Assembly (NCBI GenBank): GCA_019693395.1
Contig: JAAMXP010004800.1
Location: 1-16,218, forward strand
DNA length: 16,218 nucleotides
From: Ettlia oleoabundans
Taxonomy: Eukaryota; Chlorophyta; Chlorophyceae; Chlamydomonadales
Direction of reading: 5' to 3'
Shown here: in pieces, positions 10,288 to 16,218 of the stretch
Numbering within the stretch: position 1 is the first letter of the stretch
How the letters are laid out: the number at the start of each line of letters is the position of its first letter
Notes under the pieces: generated by a model
What the model saw: the letters and a program-made list of their open reading frames with translations, nothing else
What the model was told of the DNA's origin: nothing
Databases searched by the model: none
Made by a program: the position numbers and the translations under genes

Positions 10288-10581
10288 GGCCCGAGGCTCC
10301 CAATTCCTGTGCTTTGCGAGTTGGGGCTCCCCCGTGGCTCCACAACAAGCAAAGTGCCGGGCAAACGTAGAATTGTGTCTTCAGCCCGATCAACCCTTGC
10401 CGAGCTGGCCTGATGTTTTCTTCCTGCCGCGTCTAATTCTCCTCAATCAAAGAGAGCACATGCATACTTCTGCAGTTCATTTTGAAGGGCTTCACCATCC
10501 GATAGGCTTGATTTAGGGTGACCGCAAGAGTGTTCTCTTGGCGGCTGGGTGCCTTACCTTCAGCCTAGCCAACCGTGAGGA
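10288..10581. promoter_or_regulatory. Divergent promoter region, PDH E1 beta / histone chaperone
   Basis: Only 294 bp separate the ATG at 10287 (minus) from the ATG at 10582 (plus), so both promoters and both 5' untranslated regions must lie here unless further 5' non-coding exons exist. I see no clear TATA box. The sequence is unremarkable otherwise. Confidence 0.6.
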
Positions 10582-12598
10582 ATGAGTGTGGACGCTGCAG
10601 CGGTGAAAGCCGCCGTCAAGGCGAGGAGGGCCTACATTATCAACAACTTGAAGTGAGGGAGCCGACAGCTCATGTTTGCCTGTGCTTGCAGTCAGTTGGC
10701 GTCTTTGGTGTAAGAACTGTGCAGCGCGGCACACCTTTGGTCCGCACTTGTCAGTGCCCGCTGCTTGCCACCGCCGCCTGTGTTTTGCAGCACCATGACA
10801 CTGAAGAGCTGCCGGCAAATGCTGGAGGAAGACTTGAGCTTGGAGTCTGGCGCGCTCAAGCCCTTTAAAGACCTGTTGTCTGCCATGATTGACAAGGCGA
10901 GTTGTTCGCAGCTTGCAGCAGCGGCATCACCCTCGTCCTGCCTCAGCTGCTGTCATACACAACTGCCGACCAAAGTGGGTGTAGCCCTGGTGCAAGAAGC
11001 TTCACACCTTGCTGCACATTTTTGCTGCCCCGCAGATTATTGCAAAAGGAAAGGCAGACCAGGAAGTTCAGAATGGTCAAGGCTCGGGCAGCTCAGGCAA
11101 GAAGCAGCAAAAGCAGAAGGCCAAAGCTGCAGCGAGTGATAATGACGGCAGGAGCCAGCCCAGCAAGCGGCAAAAGCGAGAGGACAAGCAGCCTGCCAAA
11201 CAGTCAGGTGATTTTGCGCACATCTTTGATATATGGTACACGATGCTTGCTAGAAAGCAGGGGGAGCAGCCTGGCGACTAGTTGTATTGCGCTGCTATGC
11301 CAGGCTGCTGCTGTTACTTTGTTGCAGGTCTGGTCTGGTTGAGTTCCCTGCATGCACACATGGCTGGTGGCGGTGGGGCTGACAGTTTTACTCTTACTAT
11401 GCCTTGTGCAGGCCCACGGCAGTACAGCCGCAGTGTGGAGAAGCTGCGAGGCATATGCAAGGTGGCGACTATTACCATCCCGCCCAGCCTGTACGTGAAA
11501 AACAAGAGTGACGAGGACTTGCAGGCAGCTCTGAATTCGCTGCTGGAAAAGCATGGCCTGGACATCAAATCAGGTAGCTGCTGCAAGGGCTGGGTGCGAT
11601 GCGCGCAAGCCATTAGCCCTTTTGTCAAGCGACATCATGGCTGGTGCTTTTCGTCTACAGCAGACCATGTTGGACTACCCTGGATTCTCGACGGGTGACA
11701 TGTCCAAGCATGTAGGTGCTCCTTCTTGGGCTTGCTGCGTGCCCTCTCAACCTCATGCAGGCGAGCGTGAGATCCAGAAGGCCAGGAGCAAGCTACAGGT
11801 GCAGCGCGACTTGGAAGGCATCGACACATCAAACATCATCCAAGGGGGCCGCAGCCGCCGTGCCGCGGCGCATGTGTCATACAAGGCGCTGGTGCAGCCC
11901 TCAGAGTCCGAGGAGGAGGATGAGGAGGAGTCAGGTGGCGAGGATGAGGTGGCGGTCCTGTCGGGCAGCGAGGCAGAAGCAGGTGAGCAGTGCTGGCTGG
12001 CGCCCGGGAGCAATACCGCAAACAACTGCCGCATGCAGCTGCTGCAAGAAGCTGCGTGCGTTGATTTAGTGGTTGTGGAAAATTCAGGGATATCCAGCGT
12101 GCCTTGTTGGGTGTCTTGCGCTGCATGAGCGAGCATCTTCCTGCCATTTTGAATGCAGCCTCTCAGGATGAGGAGCCAGCTAAGGCTACAAAGCCGGCGG
12201 CTAGGAAGCAGCAGGCAATGGCTAGCAAAGCTGCTGCCACAAGTGAGTCTGAGCCTGAGAGCGACGATGTAGCCAGCAGCAGCAGGGAAGCGGCAGAGGA
12301 CGACTTAGAGGAGGAGCAGGAGGAGGAGGCACAAGAGGAGGCACCGGGGGCTCACAGCAGCGGCAAGGCAGCAGCGCCCTCGCCGCCCCAGCGCAGCAAG
12401 CCAGCTGCGCCCAAGAGCCCTGACGAGAACCTGGCTGTCAAGTCTAACACTGGTGCCGCCAGCGGCCGCAAGCGCAGCAAGTCTACCAGCAAGGCGCAGG
12501 CAGCTTTCAGCTTGGAGGACAGTGACGAGGAGCAGGCTGCCGCTGCACCTGCTGGCAGGCGGCGGGCCCTGGCTGAGTGGAGTGATGAGGAGGATTGA
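10582..12598 (+). CDS. HIRIP3-like histone chaperone with CHZ motif
   Basis: Exons are 10582-10652, 10791-10896, 11036-11207, 11412-11573, 11761-11982 and 12159-12598; 390 aa. Residues 25-60 resemble a DEK C-terminal-like helical domain (LEEDLSLE, then Leu-Lys-Pro-Phe-Lys). Residues 61-116 are a Lys/Gln-rich basic linker. Residues 118-170 hold Lys-Leu-Arg-Gly-Ile-Cys-Lys, TITIPPSLYVK and a helix ending LLEKHGLD. Residues 186-204 hold the CHZ-type core GIDTSNII followed by Gly-Gly-Arg-Ser-Arg-Arg. The rest is Glu/Asp/Ser-rich and low in complexity. In known proteins the CHZ motif binds H2A.Z-H2B or H2A-H2B dimers, so a nuclear histone chaperone role follows from the family; that it acts on H2A.Z here is inference. 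The second intron (10897-11035) is best explained by a GC donor. The start is the first ATG in phase. Confidence 0.86.
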
Positions 12599-12722
12599 GC
12601 CAGCTGGGCGATGCTGTCCTACTGTGATTATGGCCGGCTTTGCCTTGTGCCAGCCAACCCTTGCTGCTGCCCCTACTGGACGGCAAACTTGGTGACTGAC
12701 TTTGATCAAGGCTTGTGTGATC

Positions 12723-12728
12723 AATAAA
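12723..12728 (+). terminator. AATAAA motif in the 3' region of the chaperone gene
   Basis: The motif lies 125 nt past the TGA at 12598. AATAAA is not the usual chlorophyte signal, so this is an alternative to the TGTAA at 12928-12932. Confidence 0.3.
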
Positions 12729-12858
12729 CCTGACTACAACACATGGTTTGAACTGAGAAAAGCAACAATATAAGCACAGTCGCTCCACATTGCAGTGCAG
12801 CACCCTCTCATCGCCTCCCCGCTTCTCGCCATTCAATTCGCTTTGCCCACAGCCTTGC

Positions 12859-12863
12859 TTACA
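12859..12863 (-). terminator. Candidate TGTAA signal of the minus-strand unknown gene
   Basis: TTACA on the plus strand gives TGTAA on the minus strand, about 150-250 nt beyond the two possible stops of the minus-strand gene (13015 or 13110). Confidence 0.4.
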
Positions 12864-12927
12864 TGCTGTTCACGACTCACCATGTTTCTGCAGCTTCTAA
12901 AGCTACCCATGCCAACCCCGCCACGTA

Positions 12928-12932
12928 TGTAA
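12928..12932 (+). terminator. Candidate TGTAA signal of the chaperone gene
   Basis: This is the only TGTAA between the TGA at 12598 and 12960 on the plus strand. A run of about ten A residues follows at 12945-12954. If used, the 3' untranslated region would be about 330-350 nt and would overlap that of the convergent gene. Confidence 0.4.
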
Positions 12933-13109
12933 ATGTTAGTTATGAAAAAAAAAATTGCAGTGTAGAAGTTTTTCCTGATCTTCTGGAGTGCCTGCCCCTC
13001 AGCAATGTTTTGGGCTACTCTGGGCCCAGTGAGCCCACATGCCTGGCGATCATCAGCAGAGCTTCACTCGTCCTGCACAGTGCCTCCTCGTCGCACCCCT
13101 GGCGAGCCT

Positions 13110-13672
13110 CTACCCACGCCTCAGCTCGGCACCAGCTCGGCACTCCTCAGACACCCAGCAAACTGCCTGGCTGATGTGGCTGCTGGTCACCTGGCTGATA
13201 ACCTGGCGGCTCATGGCAGCCCGCGCAATCACGAGTGCCTGGCACCGCGCCTCAAAGGCCCCGCAGCGCTGTCCAGGTGGATGAGCATGCTGAGCTTGAA
13301 TGCCGCAAGCTGTCCGGCCTGCTGCCCCGGCAACAGCGTCAGCTGTTGACGTCTGTACTTCTAATCAATCGTCCTGCTGTTTTGCAGTAAGCAAGGAGAA
13401 TTCCCTGCAGCACAGGCATCAACCTTTCCCTGCAAGTCCAGCTCTTGCCTGGGTGAGCTGGTGGGTGGTGTTGACCCGCAGACTGTCCTGCGCATGCGCA
13501 CCACCTCCAAAGTACTGTCAGCCACGCCTGAAGTGCCCAGTGGGCTACTGCTGCGCCAGTCCCAGATGTGCTGGTGGTATGCCCTAGTCCTCAGGCTCAA
13601 GTCCTCCAGCTTGTGCTGCAACGTGGCAAACTGCTCAGCTGGCTTGTGCAGTAGGGAATGCCGGGGTTGTCC
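13110..13672 (-). CDS. Unrecognised minus-strand gene, model uncertain, possibly disrupted
   Basis: I do not recognise the product. A candidate exon at about 13672-13424 (minus) encodes a helical, Gln/Leu-rich stretch around QFATLQHKLEDLSLRTRAY. The frame is open on both sides, so its start is not fixed. Donor aag/gttgat at 13423 could join in phase to either of two acceptors. One, at 13342, gives a Leu/Ala/Gln-rich frame that soon meets a stop. The other, at 13268, gives 52 residues with ARCQALVIARAAMSR and ends at TAG 13112-13110. Both frames look coding, which suggests either a missed splice or a one-base loss. An 11-bp tandem duplication near the end shifts the frame. This could be a real gene of unknown function, a disrupted allele, or a pseudogene. 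No targeting signal or membrane segment is visible. Confidence 0.35.
13122..13143. repeat. Perfect 11-bp tandem duplication
   Basis: cagctcggcac occurs twice, head to tail, at 13122-13132 and 13133-13143. Being 11 bp, it shifts the minus-strand frame just before the TAG at 13112-13110. Confidence 0.95.
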
Positions 13673-14533
13673 CTGCATGCAGCCCCCTGGGTTGCTGTAG
13701 CTGACCCCTGGTCGTTTACTGGGCTGGCTGGATGTGGCTTGGCAGCGGCCATGCATGACTGCGTGTCGGCCTGTGCCGTGCAGAGGTCCCGGAGTAGGGA
13801 CGGAGCATGCTAACTTAGCATCCTTGGCGGGGCTGGCGCATGTCCCTGCTGTGGGTGCTGCAGGAACCAGCACCACCCCCAGCCCTACAGCGACCTCCCA
13901 TGCCACCATCTCACATGCCGCCTACAAACATGGCGGCCACACGGAGGGCTTGGTAGTGGTTCTGAAAGTCTTGACAATACACCTGAGCAGACACATAACA
14001 AATAGTCCCAATTGGACGACTCCGCTCGCTCAGTCGGCACAGTGTGCCAAATGTATCTATCGATGGAGTAGGTTCACAGGAACAATCCCCATCAAACATG
14101 CGTATGCACAATACGATAGTTTATTCAAAAGTACGCTGAAAGTCCCGGCGTCCACTGCCCAATCTGCAAGGGAAGGCCGAGGAGTGGTACAATAACTCTC
14201 AACGGCGGCAGAGTTGGCGGCGGTAGGGCGTGCTGCGGTCCGGCTTGCCTTGCCAGATCAGGGCACCGGAAATATAAACTCAGTGCAGGCATCTAGGCAA
14301 TCCGTTTCCCTTGCCTAACAGTGGCCAGTGTCGGGCGTTGCGAAGACGGGTCCATGAGCGACACTCCGCACTGGTTACCTTAGACCATACCTACTGAAGC
14401 AAGCCGCTTCAATGAATGTCGCGGACAAAGATGAACAGGAACAAGAGAACACCTGCTGTGCTCGGCGTGCTAAGACCGCATCACGCCTGCTCGACGCTCT
14501 TCTGCATCACAAGATCAACTTCCATCGTCTACC
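13673..14533. other. Upstream region of two genes, no fixed coding sequence
   Basis: The left part (to about 13910) is open on the minus strand in the frame of the unknown gene, but is Pro/Ser/Gly-rich with no recognisable content; it may hold its 5' exons. The right part (about 14100-14533) should contain the promoter and leader of the NFACT gene: a TATAAA at 14273-14278 and upstream reading frames from 14412 and 14416. Confidence 0.45.
14273..14278 (+). promoter_or_regulatory. Possible TATA box of the NFACT gene
   Basis: TATAAA lies in a GC-rich setting, 256 bp before the ATG at 14534. If used, transcription would start near 14300 and the leader would contain the upstream frames at 14412 and 14416. 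Confidence 0.3.
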
Positions 14534-14537
14534 ATGA
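14412..14537 (+). other. Upstream open reading frame overlapping the NFACT start
   Basis: An ATG at 14412 opens a 41-codon frame whose TGA (14535-14537) overlaps the NFACT ATG (14534-14536) as ATGA. A second frame starts at 14416 and ends at TAG 14602-14604, inside the main gene. There is no sign that the peptides have a function; if the leader includes them, they would be expected to lower main-frame translation. Confidence 0.35.
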
Positions 14538-16218
14538 GGGCGTGCACGTCGCTTCTGGTGCGCCTGCCTCTGCCGGTGCTGAAAAGCAAGCCTGCCCCTT
14601 CTAGGGCCGAATGCTTGCTAGTCTGGCAGACACCGCTCTTCCGGCATTGTCAGCGGCAGCGCCATCACCAGCAGCAGCATGGCAGGCATCGCACATGCAG
14701 TGCCCTTGCAGCAGAGCAGGCGGCACCGCCTGCCGCCTGCGCATCTCAGCAGCCTCAGGTCCAAACCTTTGACTACACCACCCTGGCAGCCGCCGTTGCC
14801 GAGCTTCAGGCATGGGTGCCAGCCAAGGTGGAGGCAGTGGTGCAGCAAGAGGCGAGCACCGCTCTACGCCTGCGCACAGCAGCTGATACAGGTTTGTTGG
14901 CGGCAAATTGTCGGCCTTAACTGCCGTCTCTGGAATCAGCCTAGGCGGTCTTCCACAGGTAAACCATGAACGCCTCATTATTTTCACACGGCCAGCCGCC
15001 CACTCCCTACCACCCTGTGCCATTTTCCCACTGCTGGTCTCGGCTGATGCTGGCTGCAGGCTGGCTGCACATCTGCTACCACGCGCGCTATGCCCACATC
15101 GGCATTGGCGAGGCACCCGCCCGTGGTTCAGCAGCAGAGCTCTACACCTTTGGCACACAGCTGCAAGCGGCACTGCGGGGCCTGGTGCTGACGGATGTGT
15201 TGATGCCCACGTCTTTCGAACGGGTGCTCAAACTGGCCTTTGCTCAGCGCCCGGGAGAGCCTGCTGCCTGCCAGCTCATCTATGAGTGCATGGCACGCTA
15301 CTCAAACCTGCTGCTACTAGGCCCAGATGACACAGTGCTGGCAGCAGCGCATCAGGTGAGGGGCTGGGGCGTGGTAACGACAGATGGCAGTCCACCCGGG
15401 GCCTGTATGGACTCCTTGGTTTGGGTTGGTTCCGTGCTTGCAAACTTGGTGGGCCAGAGCGCTCCACTTGCTCCCATCAAGCGCTCACTCCCTTGCCCGC
15501 TTCCTGTTGCCGCATTTCTAACCTCCCCGCAGGTGGGCCAGCGCATGTCGTCTGTGCGGCATGTGCAGGTGGGCAGGCGATGGGAGCCGCCGCCTCTTGC
15601 TAGCGGACTTGACCCTGACAGTAGCGCAACGCTGGAGGGGTGGCGTGACGTGCTCTGTCGAGTCGCGGAAGCGGCGCCGCCTGACCGCAAGCCCAGCATA
15701 CTGCAGGCTGGGGTGCGGGCCTTCCGCGGCGTGAGCCCTCAGCTGATGCGGGACATGCTGCAGGCGGCGGGAATATCGCCAGACAGCAACCCCGCTGACC
15801 TGTCGCCCAACAACTGGCAGCGCCTGCACCAGCAGTGGCAGGCATGGCTGGAACGCCTGACCAGCGGCAGCTTCGCAGCCGGCAGCTGCCCGCAGACCAG
15901 AGTCTATGGCTTGCTGGGCACACAGCCACATAAGGTGCCCAGACTGCTCACCTTCTTGCACCACTACTACACTGCGCCACAGCAGGCTGAGGCCTTTAAC
16001 AGCCTCAAGCAGCAGCTGACGCGGGCAGTGTCTGGCGCAATTGCCCGGCTACAGGTCAGCCGCCACACTGATTGGGTGCCACGCTGCTCTTCTATCGCCA
16101 CCCTGCCATAATATCAAATCCACATGGTTGTTGTGACTCCGACACGGCACGCACAGTATACCTGGGGTTTGTTCCATGGGCAAACGTTGCAAAACGGCCA
16201 ATGCGCCCGGTCCACAGG
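14534..16218 (+). CDS. NFACT-domain (RqcH/Rqc2-like) protein, probably plastid; 3' end missing
   Basis: Exons are 14534-14891, 15060-15355 and 15533-16054: 392 residues, after which the gene leaves the window. The final acceptor-like tccacag ends at 16217. Residues 1-75 are rich in Arg, Ala, Ser, Pro and Gln with almost no acidic residues, as in a plastid transit peptide. Residues 76-392 match the N-terminal NFACT region of cyanobacterial homologues as I remember them: FDYTTL with AAAVAEL, ALRLRT, GWLHICYHARYAHIGIGEAP, SFERVL, FAQRPGE, MARYSNLLLLG, AAHQ with VRHVQVGRRWEPPPL, and LLTFLHHYYT. In bacteria RqcH binds split large ribosomal subunits carrying stalled chains and adds alanine tails with tRNA-Ala; Rqc2/NEMF is the cytosolic counterpart. 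A role in plastid ribosome rescue is inference from ancestry and the extension. The middle helical part and the NFACT-R domain would lie beyond the window. Two upstream frames precede the start. Confidence 0.88.

Noticed and set aside
13005..13349. 114-codon plus-strand frame opposite the unknown gene
   Set aside because: It looks like the antisense shadow of the minus-strand frames and contains no recognisable content or splice context.
13911..14111. 66-codon minus-strand frame
   Set aside because: No resemblance and no splice sites tying it to the unknown gene; it is in the likely promoter region.
16055..16111. Stop at 16109-16111 as the end of the NFACT protein
   Set aside because: The frame crosses a donor (acaggtcagc) at a place where the family continues for several hundred residues. 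This is intron read-through, not the true end.
1..16218. tRNA, rRNA, CRISPR, transposase or viral genes
   Set aside because: None was recognised on either strand. Short direct repeats are tandem duplications or microsatellites, not arrays.

Overview
The window looks like nuclear DNA of a green alga (Chlorophyta, probably a trebouxiophyte or chlorophycean). The genes are broken into many short exons by introns of roughly 90-450 bp with strong ctgcag-type acceptors. TGTAA, the usual chlorophyte polyadenylation signal, follows three of the minus- and plus-strand genes. One protein has a mitochondrial presequence and matches the mitochondrial pyruvate dehydrogenase E1 beta subunit of plants. Another has a plastid-type N-terminal extension ahead of a cyanobacteria-like NFACT domain. 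No rRNA, tRNA, CRISPR array, insertion sequence or phage gene was recognised.

Layout. 1-2345: no supported gene; it holds a diverged exon-like repeat pair (about 121-221 and 1081-1189). 2346-5167 (+): eight-exon gene for an unrecognised four-span membrane protein of 504 aa. 5567-6774 (-): four-exon gene, including a 21-nt microexon, for a conserved plant/algal protein of unknown function; its 5' end is unresolved. 7493-10287 (-): complete eight-exon mitochondrial pyruvate dehydrogenase E1 beta gene, 360 aa, with one GC-AG intron. 10288-10581: short divergent promoter. 10582-12598 (+): six-exon gene for a HIRIP3-like/CHZ-motif histone chaperone, 390 aa, also with one GC-AG intron. About 13110-13672 (-): a poorly resolved, unrecognised gene whose end is disturbed by an 11-bp tandem duplication. 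14534-16218 (+): the first three exons of an NFACT (RqcH/Rqc2-like) gene, probably plastid-targeted, running off the window.

The genes do not form a pathway. The arrangement is ordinary eukaryotic gene order: convergent pairs (membrane protein/unknown; chaperone/unknown) and one divergent pair (PDH E1 beta/chaperone). No obviously new multi-gene system was found. The more unusual signals are splicing features (two GC-AG introns, a 21-nt microexon, a possible stop-containing cassette exon), the tandem duplication at 13122-13143, the repeat pair near the left end, and the possible organellar ribosome-rescue factor. All gene models were built by eye from splice consensus, phase agreement and remembered family sequence; no database search was possible.
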